From Terrirhizobium terrae (lineage in GTDB: Bacteria; Pseudomonadota; Alphaproteobacteria; Rhizobiales; Rhizobiaceae), in contig NZ_CP104992.1 of assembly GCF_030323265.1 (NCBI RefSeq), forward strand, positions 1,835,501 through 1,899,500: 64,000 nucleotides of DNA, in the 5' to 3' direction. A model generated the notes under the pieces. It was not told the DNA's origin. It did no database searches and saw only the letters and a program-made list of their open reading frames with translations. Of the stretch, positions 9,241 through 17,556 are shown piece after piece. A program made the translations under genes and the position numbers. Position 1 is the first letter of the stretch, and the number at the start of each line of letters is the position of its first letter.

Positions 9241-10184
9241 CCCTGCACCGGCTTCTGATGGCAAAACCCTGGATCTGGTCCTTTGCCGCAACCATCGTCG
9301 TCTGGGTCGTCACCGTTCTCTTTACCGGCGGCGCCAGTTCCTTCGGCCTGTCCCAGGCCGCACTTACCTTCGCCGCCTTCTCCGTCATCGTCGGCATCGG
9401 CCAGATGTTCGTCATCACGCTCGGGCCGGGCAATATCGATCTCTCCGTGCCGGCGACCATGACGCTCTCCGGCACGCTGGCTCTCAAGCTGATGGATGTG
9501 CAGGACGGCATGATCGTCATCGGGCTTCTGGCCTCGATCGGCATCGGCCTCGTCATCGGGCTCGGCAATTACATCCTGATCAAGCTGCTGCGCATCCCGC
9601 CGATCATCGCCACCCTGTCGATGAGCTTCATCGTCCAGTCGGTGGCGATCTGGAGCAATCGCGGCCTGCGCATCAAGCCGCCGGAAACGCTGGCGAATTT
9701 CGCCACATCCGGCCTGTTCGGCATCCCCAACGTGGCGCTCGTGGCGCTGGTGCTTTCGATTGTCGCCTGGGTGCTGCTCGAAAAGTCCATCTACGGACGC
9801 TGGATCTCGGCGATCGGCCAGAGCACGTTTGCCGCCCGCATGACCGGCATCCCGGTCGATGGCACGCGTCTTGTCACCTACATGCTCTGCGCCGTGCTGG
9901 CCTCCGTCTGCGGCTATCTTCTGGCAAGCTTCTCCGGCGGTGCGGCGCTCAACATGGGCTCCGAATATCTCCTGATGTCGATCGCCGTCGTCGTCATCGG
10001 CGGCACGGCGGTGGCCGGCGGCAACTCCAACATACCGGGCATATGGGGCGCCTCGCTCTTCATGTTCCTCGTCGTGTCGATGCTTAACACCTACGGCTTC
10101 GGCGCCGGTTTCCGCCTCATCCTGACCGGCCTCATCATCATCGCCGTCATCCTTCTCGCCGGTGGCCGACAGGCCACGCGATAG
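9237..10184 (+). CDS. Sugar ABC transporter permease (BPD_transp_2 family), second
   Basis: This 315-residue multi-spanning protein is homologous to the preceding permease. The family signature GPGNIDLSVPATMTLSG lies near residue 67, and the late conserved loop AVVVIGGTAVAGGNSNIPGI near 255. It starts inside the last codons of the upstream permease gene. Two distinct permeases rather than one homodimeric subunit is common in rhizobial sugar importers. The lactonase gene follows after 39 bp. Confidence 0.9.
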   Translation: MTLHRLLMAKPWIWSFAATIVVWVVTVLFTGGASSFGLSQAALTFAAFSVIVGIGQMFVITLGPGNIDLSVPATMTLSGTLALKLMDVQDGMIVIGLLASIGIGLVIGLGNYILIKLLRIPPIIATLSMSFIVQSVAIWSNRGLRIKPPETLANFATSGLFGIPNVALVALVLSIVAWVLLEKSIYGRWISAIGQSTFAARMTGIPVDGTRLVTYMLCAVLASVCGYLLASFSGGAALNMGSEYLLMSIAVVVIGGTAVAGGNSNIPGIWGASLFMFLVVSMLNTYGFGAGFRLILTGLIIIAVILLAGGRQATR

Positions 10185-10223
10185 TCCTTCAATTTTCGAC
10201 GCAAACCAAGCGGACGCAATGCC

Positions 10224-11141
10224 ATGACCGAGACACCATCCATCTACGAAATCCACGACGACCGCTTCCGGTATCTGATCGTCCCGACATCGCCGCTCGA
10301 CGAACTCTATTCCGAGTGCCGCTGGGCGGAAGGGCCGGTCTGGTTCTCCGATCTTGGCTGCCTGATCTGGAGCGACAATCCCAACGAGCGGATGCTGCGC
10401 TGGGTCGAAGGCGGCGGCGTTTCCACCTTCCGCAGCCCCTCCAATTTCTCCAACGGCAACACGCGGGACCGGCAGGGCCGGCTGATCACCTGCGAGCACG
10501 GCACGCGCCGGGTGACCCGCACCGAGATCGACGGCTCGATCACCGTGCTCGCCGACAGTTTCGAGGGCAAGCGGCTGAATTCGCCCAATGACGTCGTGGT
10601 GCGCTCCGACGGCAGCATCTGGTTCACCGACCCGACCTACGGCATCATGTCGAACTACGAAGGTTTTCGCGCCGATCCCGAGCAGAAGACCCGTAACGTC
10701 TACCGGCTCGATCCCGAGACCGGCGAAATCGAGGCCGTCGTCACCGATTTGGGGCAGCCCAACGGGCTTGCCTTTTCGCCGGACGAGAAGATCCTCTATG
10801 TCGCGGATTCCTCTTCCAGCCATGATCCGAACGCACCACGCCATATCCGCGCCTTCGATGTCGTGGATGGCCGGAGGCTCGCCAAAAGCCGCGAATTCTG
10901 CACTATCGACAAGGGTCTGCCGGACGGTTTTCGCGTCGATGTCGACGGCAATGTCTGGTCGAGTGCCGGTGACGGCGTCCATTGCTTCGCGCCGGATGGC
11001 AAGCTGATCGGCAAGATCCTCATTCCCCAGACGGTGGCGAATGTCACCTTCGGCGGCCCGCGCCGCAACCGGCTGTTCATCACTGCCACCCGCTCGCTCT
11101 ACGCCGTCTATACGGCCGCGATCGGCGCCGGCATCGGCTAA
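10224..11141 (+). CDS. SMP-30/gluconolactonase family lactonase
   Basis: This 305-residue six-bladed beta-propeller hydrolase would open a sugar lactone to the sugar acid in the cytoplasm. Metal-binding positions are visible: the glutamate in CRWAEGPVWF, the asparagine in LNSPNDVVV and DPTYGI, the asparagine in GQPNGLAFSPD, and the aspartate in DVDGNVWSSAGDG. There is no signal peptide. It is the last gene of the sugar ABC operon, which suggests the imported sugar is first oxidised by a dehydrogenase encoded elsewhere and then delactonised here. A palindromic repeat element begins right at its stop codon. Confidence 0.88.
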   Translation: MTETPSIYEIHDDRFRYLIVPTSPLDELYSECRWAEGPVWFSDLGCLIWSDNPNERMLRWVEGGGVSTFRSPSNFSNGNTRDRQGRLITCEHGTRRVTRTEIDGSITVLADSFEGKRLNSPNDVVVRSDGSIWFTDPTYGIMSNYEGFRADPEQKTRNVYRLDPETGEIEAVVTDLGQPNGLAFSPDEKILYVADSSSSHDPNAPRHIRAFDVVDGRRLAKSREFCTIDKGLPDGFRVDVDGNVWSSAGDGVHCFAPDGKLIGKILIPQTVANVTFGGPRRNRLFITATRSLYAVYTAAIGAGIG

Positions 11142-11243
11142 AGCAATTCCAGCAAAAGTGGGAACCGGTTTTGTGTCCGGAATTGCGCGGAAACAAGGAG
11201 ATAGAGCGGTTTCGCGTTTCGAAGAAAGGCGGAAAATGCTCTA
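11141..11243. repeat. Rhizobial intergenic palindromic mosaic element (type A plus tail)
   Basis: GCAATTCC (11143-11150) is matched by GGAATTGC (11179-11186) around a core containing gggaaccggtttt. A second palindromic part follows, from TAGAGC (11202-11207) to GCTCTA (11238-11243). A shorter relative of the first part occurs at 44111-44160. The element fills the whole gap between two genes, and its terminal CTA supplies the TAG stop codon of the LysR gene on the minus strand. The arrangement resembles the RIME-type intergenic mosaic elements of Rhizobium; the family name is from memory. Confidence 0.65.
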
Positions 11244-12197
11244 ACTCTCGAAGCTGAAGCTCAGTCTTCCATAGAGTTCGGGGTGCTGCTGCCGGGTTCG
11301 GATCAGCTGTGTCTCGAACACCTGCCGGGCGCTCTGCTGGATGAGATCGGTCAGCGCCCCCAACTCGTATTGGCGGGTGGCGAGCGTGATCCGGCGGGAA
11401 ATCGCCGATTTGTCCAGCGGCCTGATATTGACCTGGTGCCGCTCCGGCGTCTCGCGCAGCAGAAGCAGCGACGGCACCAGCGCCCAGCCGAACCCGTGCG
11501 CCACCATCATCAGCACGGAATCGAGAATGTCGAAGGTCGCCGCCGGAGTGACGTCGATCTTGAGACGCGACAGATAGGCGGCCGTCAGGCGGCCGAAGCC
11601 TGAATCCTTGTGGGCGCCGACCATCGGCACGCCGGCCGCGAGCTCCGCCAGCGAAAGATGGCTCAGAAGCGGCGGCGTGATCAGTACCACCGACTCCGTC
11701 AAAAGGTTCAATTTGGTCGCCCCGTCGCGCCGCTCGTCGTCGTCCAGCACGATGAGCGCGGAAAGTTCGCGCGCATAGAAACGCTCCCAAAGCTTCGCGT
11801 TACTGCCGCTGACGACGTTCCATGAGCGCGAATTGGCGGCAAGTTGTTCTATCAGGTTCGTCGCGAACCAGGTGCCAAGCGTCTCGATCAGGCCGATGCC
11901 GAGATGGGCGTGCTTCACTCGCCCCTTGGTCCTGAGCTCCTGATTTATGCCGGTGGCATCCTGCAGCAATTGCTGTCCGCGGCTGAAGAGCTGCGTGCCG
12001 ATCACCGTCGGTTTCAGCGGCCGGAAAGAGCGGTCGAACAGCATCACACCCATCCGCTTTTCCATGCGCCGAATGAGGTGTGAGACCGCGGATTCCGTCA
12101 GGCCCAGCCGCCGCGCGGCTTCCGTCATGCTGCCGGTCTCGCAGACGGCGATGAAGGCATCGAGATCCGCAAGGTCGAAATCGCGTGTTGTTTGCAT
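11241..12197 (-). CDS. LysR-family transcriptional regulator
   Basis: This 318-residue regulator has an N-terminal winged helix-turn-helix (residues 8-66: LADLDAFIAVCETGSMTEAARRLG, then SAVSHLIRRMEKRMGVMLFDR) and a LysR substrate-binding domain. It is transcribed away from the ureohydrolase/ABC operon at 12471, with 273 bp between the two starts. By the usual LysR pattern it regulates that operon and itself in response to the operon's substrate. A T-N11-A dyad in the gap (12383-12399) fits. Its TAG stop is formed by the end of a palindromic repeat. Confidence 0.9.
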   Translation of the reverse strand: MQTTRDFDLADLDAFIAVCETGSMTEAARRLGLTESAVSHLIRRMEKRMGVMLFDRSFRPLKPTVIGTQLFSRGQQLLQDATGINQELRTKGRVKHAHLGIGLIETLGTWFATNLIEQLAANSRSWNVVSGSNAKLWERFYARELSALIVLDDDERRDGATKLNLLTESVVLITPPLLSHLSLAELAAGVPMVGAHKDSGFGRLTAAYLSRLKIDVTPAATFDILDSVLMMVAHGFGWALVPSLLLLRETPERHQVNIRPLDKSAISRRITLATRQYELGALTDLIQQSARQVFETQLIRTRQQHPELYGRLSFSFES

Positions 12198-12262
12198 GGA
12201 AGTAAGCGTCCTAAAAAATAGGCAGATGCAGTGGCACTATGCAGGTAGAATGAATTTATTTC

Positions 12263-12280
12263 AAGATAACCCGTTATTTT
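12263..12280. promoter_or_regulatory. AT-rich dyad upstream of LysR gene
   Basis: AAGATAAC (12263-12270) and GTTATTTT (12273-12280) form an inverted repeat with 7 of 8 positions matched and a 2-nt spacer. It lies 66 bp from the LysR start, in the divergent promoter region. It is a candidate autoregulatory site, but AT-rich dyads also arise by chance. Confidence 0.25.
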
Positions 12281-12382
12281 GGCCATCCGGATGTATCGTC
12301 TCGGGGCGCGGTGATCCGCCGCATCCTTAGAAAGTCCTTTGTTTTCCGGCGTTTGTGGACTCAGAGCGAAGGAAGTGCTGTA

Positions 12383-12399
12383 TTTGCTCTAGTAGCAAA
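12383..12399. promoter_or_regulatory. Candidate LysR operator (TTTGCT-N5-AGCAAA)
   Basis: TTTGCT (12383-12388) and AGCAAA (12394-12399) are a perfect inverted repeat and contain the T-N11-A core of LysR boxes (T12385 to A12397). It lies 72 bp upstream of the first ureohydrolase start, where an activator site for this operon would be expected. Confidence 0.45.
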
Positions 12400-12470
12400 G
12401 CCTGAAATGGGATTGTTGCAACTTCGTTCATTCTCCTCATGCTGGAGCCACTTTCGAGAAGGAGAATGCC

Positions 12471-13428
12471 TTGCCTACCGTAAAACCCGCACCGACCCAC
12501 GACACGCTGCTCTATTCCACCCCGTGCTACGATCTCGATCAGCTCGATGCTGACATCGCGTTCCTCGGCATTCCTTATGGTGCGGCCTACGACCAGTTCG
12601 CAGTCTCCAGCGAACAGTCGAAATTCCCGGATGCCATGCGCAAGGCAACCGACCGCATCGTGCGCGGCCTCGATCATTATGACTTCGACATCGGCGGTAC
12701 GCTGCTCGACAACAAGCCGATCAAGATGGTCGATTGCGGCAATGTCGCAGGCCACCCGGCCGACCCGACCGTTCACCAGAAGAATGCCGAACTTGCCGTT
12801 CGCAAGATCCTCAAGGCCGGCGCCATGCCGATCGTCATGGGCGGCGATCACTCTACGCCGATTCCTGATCTTCAAGGCGCTTGAGGAACTCGGCAAGCCG
12901 ATCACGCTGATCCAGGTCGATGCCCATCTCGACTGGCGCATGGAAATCAACGGCGTCGATGAAGGTCTGTCGAGCCCGATCCGCCGCGCGTCTGAAATGG
13001 ATCATTTCGGCGACATCTTCCAGATCGGCCTACGCGCTTCCGGCAGCGGCCGTACCGAGGAATACGAGGCGGCTGTTGCCTACGGTGCCAACCTGATCAC
13101 CGCCCAGGAAGTGCACGACGTCGGCATGCAGGCGATCCTCGATCGCATCCCCGATGGCGGCAACTACTACCTGACCATCGATGCCGACGGCATGGATCCG
13201 TCGCTGATGCCGGCGGTTCTCGGCCCGGCCTTCGGCGGTCTGCTCTATCCGCAGATGCTGACGCTGATCCGCGGTCTGGTTAAGAAGGGCAGCGTGGTCG
13301 GCATGGATGTCGTCGAGATCGCTCCGGATCGCGACCATAACCGCCGCACGCTGATTGCCGCCGGTCGCTTCTACTTCAACATGATCGGCGCCGCCGTGCG
13401 GGCCGGATACTTCGATAAGAAACAATAA
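12471..13428 (+). CDS. speB: Agmatinase-family ureohydrolase, one frameshift (probable sequencing error)
   Basis: This manganese ureohydrolase splits a guanidino compound (agmatine or similar) into urea and an amine. Metal-binding motifs are intact: GGDHS, DAHLDWR and DADGMDPS. Reading starts at TTG 12471 behind a GAAGGAGA site. The frame breaks near 12862-12870, where one surplus base turns the expected ...HSTPIP-IFKALEELGK... into a stop at 12882; removing one base (for example one T of the pair at 12863-12864 or the G near 12867) restores a 318-residue protein. It heads a six-gene unit and the binding-protein gene follows 23 bp later. Agmatinase, guanidinobutyrase and guanidinopropionase cannot be told apart by eye. 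Confidence 0.82.
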
Positions 13429-13451
13429 GATAAACCCCACAGGAGAACACG

Positions 13452-14315
13452 ATGGCATTCCCGAATTTCATCAAGGCAGCCGGTGTCGCGGCTGCTCTCT
13501 TCGCCCTCCCGGTCGCCGCACTCGCCGGCCCGGTCATGGACAAGGTCAAGGAGACCGGCAAGCTGACGGTCGCCACCGAGGCATCCTACCCTCCCTTCGA
13601 ATTCACGAAGGACGGCAAGATCGTCGGTTACGGCAAGGACCTGCTCGACCTCCTGATGGCGGCCCTGTCCAAGGAAGTCGGCAAGGAAGTCACGCTTGAG
13701 CAGCTTGACCTGCCGTTCCAGGGCATCCTGCCGGGCCTCAGCGCCGGTCAGTTCGACTTCGTCGCCACCTCGGTCGGCATCAATGCCGATCGCGCCAAGC
13801 GCTACGCCTATACCCGCCCGATCGCCGTCTCGGCCCAGACCGTCATGATCCGCGCCGGTGATGCCGAAACGCTGAAGACGCCGGAAGACCTGAACGGCAA
13901 GATCATCGGCACCCAGATGGCATCGGCCAGCGAGCCGGTCGCCCGCGGTTTCGACGAGAAGATGAAGGCCGCAGGCAAGCCGGGTCTCGGCGAACTGAAG
14001 CTCTTCACATCCTATCCGGAAACCTATGTGGCGCTCGCCAACGGCTCCGTCGATGCCGTCGTCCAGTCCGGTCCGGCACTTGCCGTTCTCGTCAAGGAAC
14101 GCGCAGGCGTGTTCAAGCTGATGGGCCCGCTCACCGACCAGAAGAGCTTCCTCGCCTGGGTTGCCCGTCCTGAAGACGGCGATTTCCGCGATTTCGTCAG
14201 CAAGTTCTTCACCGAGCTCAACAAGAGCGGCGAAATGGGCAAGCTGCAGGAGAAGTGGTTCGGCTTCAAGATGGATACGCCGGACAGCGGCTATCTCCCC
14301 GAAGGCGCCCTCTAA
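13452..14315 (+). CDS. Polar amino-acid-type ABC transporter substrate-binding protein
   Basis: This 287-residue periplasmic binding protein of family 3 (arginine/ornithine/polar amino acid type) has a signal peptide at residues 1-25 ending ALAGP. The mature start VKETGKLTVATEASYPPFEFTKDGKIVGYGKDLLDLL is the classic domain opening, and LEQLDLPFQGILPGLSAGQFDFVATSVGIN follows. Lying between two ureohydrolases, it probably binds a guanidino compound (arginine-like, agmatine or guanidinobutyrate). AGGAG lies 7 bp before the ATG. A very stable hairpin follows the gene and probably sets the ratio of binding protein to membrane components. Confidence 0.9.
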   Translation: MAFPNFIKAAGVAAALFALPVAALAGPVMDKVKETGKLTVATEASYPPFEFTKDGKIVGYGKDLLDLLMAALSKEVGKEVTLEQLDLPFQGILPGLSAGQFDFVATSVGINADRAKRYAYTRPIAVSAQTVMIRAGDAETLKTPEDLNGKIIGTQMASASEPVARGFDEKMKAAGKPGLGELKLFTSYPETYVALANGSVDAVVQSGPALAVLVKERAGVFKLMGPLTDQKSFLAWVARPEDGDFRDFVSKFFTELNKSGEMGKLQEKWFGFKMDTPDSGYLPEGAL

Positions 14316-14334
14316 GATAACCGACGCAAGGCGG

Positions 14335-14358
14335 GGGCGGGCTCATGAGCCCGCCCTT
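14335..14358 (+). terminator. Intra-operon hairpin (partial terminator or mRNA stabiliser)
   Basis: GGGCGGGCTC (14335-14344) and GAGCCCGCCC (14347-14356) form a perfect 10-bp GC-rich stem, followed by only two T residues. It lies 20 bp after the binding-protein stop and before the permease gene. Such hairpins usually protect the 3' end of the abundant binding-protein message or cause partial termination. Confidence 0.55.
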
Positions 14359-14389
14359 CGCGCGAACTTGCCGACTGCGGAGCAACACC

Positions 14390-15052
14390 ATGGAATTCAG
14401 CTTTGAGTTCATGTTTTCAACCATACCGGCGTTGCTCTCGGCAGCAGGCGTAACGATCCGTGTGGCGGCGATCACAATCGTCCTGTCGATCACCGTCGGC
14501 ACGCTTCTCACCATTATCCGGGCCTTCAAGATCAGGCCCGTCAACATGGCGATCGAGCTTTACATCAGCTTCATTCGCGGCACCCCGCTTCTGGTGCAGA
14601 TCTTCCTCGCCTTCTACGCGCTGCCTGCGATCGGCATCAAGCTCGGCCCGGTCACCGCCGGCGTTCTGGCGATCACCGCCAACAACGCGGCCTTCATGAC
14701 GGAAATCTTCCGCGGCGCGCTTGCCAGCATCCCGCCCGGCCAGATCGAGGCTTCCGCCTCTCTCGGCCTCAAGTCGCGGGCGATCTGGCTGAAGGTGATC
14801 CTGCCACAGCTCTACATGCGCTCGCTTCCGGCGATCATCAACGAATGCACGATCGTCGTGAAGGGCACCGCTCTGCTCGCCGTCATCACCGTGGTGGAAG
14901 TATTCCGCACTGCCCAGCAGATCGGCTCCAGCAGCTTCCGCCCGTTCGAGACGTTCGTTGCCGCCGGCCTGGTCTTCCTTTGCATGAGCCTCGTCATCAG
15001 CCAGTTCGGGCTCTGGCTCGAGCGCCGCTTCGCGCTGCGTCGCGGCGTCTGA
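14390..15052 (+). CDS. Amino-acid-type ABC transporter permease (HisM/HisQ family), first
   Basis: This protein of about 220 residues has five predicted membrane segments and the HisMQ-type motif. The N-terminus ALLSAAGVTIRVAAITIVLSI and the EAA loop region (IPPGQIEASASLGLKSRAIWLKVILPQ) are conserved. ATG 14390 was preferred to an in-frame ATG at 14345, because the latter lies inside the stem of the upstream hairpin. It would pair with the next permease in the inner membrane. Confidence 0.9.
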   Translation: MEFSFEFMFSTIPALLSAAGVTIRVAAITIVLSITVGTLLTIIRAFKIRPVNMAIELYISFIRGTPLLVQIFLAFYALPAIGIKLGPVTAGVLAITANNAAFMTEIFRGALASIPPGQIEASASLGLKSRAIWLKVILPQLYMRSLPAIINECTIVVKGTALLAVITVVEVFRTAQQIGSSSFRPFETFVAAGLVFLCMSLVISQFGLWLERRFALRRGV

Positions 15053-15074
15053 GGAAGGCTCTGAGGGAAAAGAT

Positions 15075-15791
15075 ATGGATTATACCGTCGTCACCAACAA
15101 CTGGCCGCTCTTCGCCAAGGGCATCTGGATGACCATCCAGGTGTCGCTCGCGGCGATCGTCCTCGGCTTCTGCATCGCCTTCTGCATCGCTCTCATCCGC
15201 ACCAGCCGCTTCCGCGTGCTGCGCATCGCGGCAAGCGTCTATGTCGAAGTGCTGCGCAACATCCCCTTCGTCATTTTGCTGTTCATCTTCTTCTACGGCC
15301 TGCCCTTTGCCGGCATCCGCCTGCCGGGCCAGGTGGCCGGCACGATCGCGCTGGCGATGTTCGCGTCTGCCTATTACGGCGAGATCATCCGCGGTGCCAT
15401 GGCCGCCGTGCCGCGCGGTCAGGTCGAGGCGGCCCGCGCCATGGGCTTCACCTTCCCGCAGACCCTGAGGGACGTCATCATTCCGCAGATGTGGAAATTC
15501 GCCCTGCCGCCGATGGCCGGCACGACGACCATGACGGTGAAGGAATCCTCCATTCTCAGCACCATCACGGTTGCCGAACTCACCTATCAGGGCCTCATCG
15601 TTCAGGGCATGACCTTTGCGCCTTTCGAGGTCTTCTTCGCTGTCGCCGCTCTCTATTGGATCTATACGGCCATCCTCTCCCACCTCTTCAAGCGGGCCGA
15701 AAAGCATCTCGGCTCGTCCGAACTGGCTGCCGTCTACCGCAGCCCGATCGCCCGCAAATATCTGACGCTCGATGCCGGGAGGCGCGCATGA
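15075..15791 (+). CDS. Amino-acid-type ABC transporter permease (HisM/HisQ family), second
   Basis: This 238-residue inner-membrane protein has five hydrophobic segments and the EAA motif (VPRGQVEAARAMGFTFPQTLRDVIIPQ). EVLRNIPFVILLFIFFYGLPF is the conserved segment before it. It starts 22 bp after the first permease and overlaps the start of the ATPase gene by 4 bp. Its last 25 residues are charged and cytoplasmic. Confidence 0.9.
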   Translation: MDYTVVTNNWPLFAKGIWMTIQVSLAAIVLGFCIAFCIALIRTSRFRVLRIAASVYVEVLRNIPFVILLFIFFYGLPFAGIRLPGQVAGTIALAMFASAYYGEIIRGAMAAVPRGQVEAARAMGFTFPQTLRDVIIPQMWKFALPPMAGTTTMTVKESSILSTITVAELTYQGLIVQGMTFAPFEVFFAVAALYWIYTAILSHLFKRAEKHLGSSELAAVYRSPIARKYLTLDAGRRA

Positions 15792-16558
15792 AGGCCCCGA
15801 TCCTGACGATCGACAATCTGGTCAAGTCCTACGGTCCGACCCGTGTCCTCAACGGCGTCAGCCTGGAAGTCCGCTCCGGCGACGTTGTCGGCATTATCGG
15901 CCGCAGCGGTTGCGGCAAGAGTTCGCTGCTTCGCTGCATCAACGGTCTGGAAAAGATCGACGACGGCTCGGTCAATCTGCGTGGCGAGTTCATCGGCCGC
16001 GTGCCGCAGGAAGAGGGTCGCTGGCGCTACCAGTCGGAGCGGGAACTGACCCAGTTCCGCGCCCGCATCGGCTTCGTCTTCCAGCAGTTCAACCTCTGGG
16101 CCAACAAGACCGCGCTCGACAATGTCGCGCTCCCATTGGTCCGCGTTCAAAAGAAGTCCTGGGCGGAAGCGCGCCAGAGCGCTTCGGACATGCTGACCAA
16201 GCTCGGGCTCGGGACAAAGACCGGTTCCTATCCGAGCGAACTTTCCGGTGGCCAGCAGCAGCGCGTCTCGATCGCCCGCGCGCTGGTGATGAAGCCTGAA
16301 CTGATGCTGCTCGACGAGCCGACCTCGGCGCTCGATCCTGAACTGGTGCGCGAAGTGCTCGGCGTGCTGCAGGATCTCGTGGCCGACGGCATGACCATGA
16401 TCTGCGTGACCCACGAAATGGGCTTCATCCGCAATTTCGGCAATCACCTCATCTTCATGGACAAGGGCAAGATCGTCGAAGCCGGCCCGCCCAAGGACGT
16501 GATGAGCGCACCGAAGACCGAGCAGCTGCAGAGCCTGCTCGGCATGATGGCCCATTGA
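15788..16558 (+). CDS. Amino-acid-type ABC transporter ATP-binding protein
   Basis: This 256-residue ATPase of the polar amino acid importer family has Walker A GRSGCGKSS (about 37-45), signature LSGGQQQRV, Walker B LMLLDEPTSALDPE and the H-loop in CVTHEMGF. Family-typical features include the FQQFNLWANKTALDNV segment. ATG 15788 overlaps the stop of the second permease (ATGA-type coupling). It completes a four-gene importer (binding protein, two permeases, ATPase). Confidence 0.92.
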   Translation: MKAPILTIDNLVKSYGPTRVLNGVSLEVRSGDVVGIIGRSGCGKSSLLRCINGLEKIDDGSVNLRGEFIGRVPQEEGRWRYQSERELTQFRARIGFVFQQFNLWANKTALDNVALPLVRVQKKSWAEARQSASDMLTKLGLGTKTGSYPSELSGGQQQRVSIARALVMKPELMLLDEPTSALDPELVREVLGVLQDLVADGMTMICVTHEMGFIRNFGNHLIFMDKGKIVEAGPPKDVMSAPKTEQLQSLLGMMAH

Positions 16559-16583
16559 TGACGACAGACTGCAGGAGAGCGAA

Positions 16584-17524
16584 ATGAACATGCTGGGCGA
16601 AGACGGCCGTCTCAATCGTGGCTATGTCGGAATTCCCACCTTCCTGCGCAGCAATTACTGCGCGGATATCGGGGCACTCGATGCGAAATACGCCGTCTTC
16701 GGCGTTCCCTATGACGAAGGCTCTCCTTCCTGCCCGGCTCGCGTTTCGGGCCGCGCGCCATCCGCGAGCATTCACTGCGCTTCAGCCCCGATGGCATCTT
16801 CGATCCGGCGACCGAAACGTCCTATCTCACCGACGTCATCCGTCAGGGAAAGCTGGTCGATATCGGCGATATCGATATCGTCCCGAGCAGCCCGGCGAGA
16901 ACCTTCGCAGGCCTGACCGAAACGGTGAAGAAGCTCCGCGCAAAAGGCGCCATCCCGGTCATGCTCGGCGGTGACCATGCCGTCAGCTTCCCGGCTGTAC
17001 GCGCCTTTGAGGAGGACATCCATGTCATCCAGCTCGATTCCCACATCGACTACGGCGTTTATGATAACGAGTTCCGCTACGGCAACGGCCAGGGCTTTCG
17101 CCAGATCAACGAGCAGCCCAACGTGAAGAGCCTCACCCAGATCGGCATCCGCAGCTATCGCACCAATCCGGCCGATTTCTACAAGGCCAAGGCCGATGGC
17201 AGTCGCATCGTCACCATGCCCGAATTGCGCGAACGCGGCCCGATCTCCGCCGTGTCCCATATTCCGGAAGGGGCATCCGTCTATTTGAGCATCGATATCG
17301 ATGCCTATGACGCACCGCTCGTGCCCGGCTGCGTTTCCGCAGAGCCGGACGGCCCGTCCTTCACCGAAATGCGGTCGATCCTCGAAGTCATCGCCGGCAA
17401 TTTCAAAGTCGTCGGCTGTGATCTCGTCGAGGTCAATCCGCCGCTCGACGTCAAGACCGGCGCCACCTCCTATCTGGCGGCGCTGACCGTCGCCATGCTG
17501 ATCGGCTATATCGAGGCGAACTGA
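16584..17524 (+). CDS. Second ureohydrolase (agmatinase/arginase fold), one frameshift (probable sequencing error)
   Basis: This second manganese ureohydrolase has GGDHA, DSHIDYG and SIDIDAYDAPLVPGC as its metal-binding stretches. It differs from its neighbour by Ser in D-S-H (usually D-A-H) and by DA where most members have DP. One base is missing near 16725-16730: GVPYDEGSPF is followed, one frame over, by LPGSRFGPRAIREHS, so a T2 or C2 run has probably lost a base. Corrected length is 313 residues. It ends the operon, 25 bp after the ATPase gene, with GCAGGAG ahead of the ATG. The two enzymes may act on different guanidino substrates or successive ones. Confidence 0.8.
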
Positions 17525-17556
17525 GCCGGCTCGCTCGGCTTGCGCGACCCGTCTCT

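Noticed and set aside
9003..10982. 659-codon minus-strand frame opposite the sugar permeases and lactonase
   Set aside because: Same kind of composition artefact; it crosses three coupled plus-strand genes whose protein families are unmistakable.
12198..12470. Possible guanidine riboswitch before the ureohydrolase operon
   Set aside because: I looked for the conserved cores of the guanidine-I (ykkC) class as I remember them and did not see them; the region has protein-type dyads instead.
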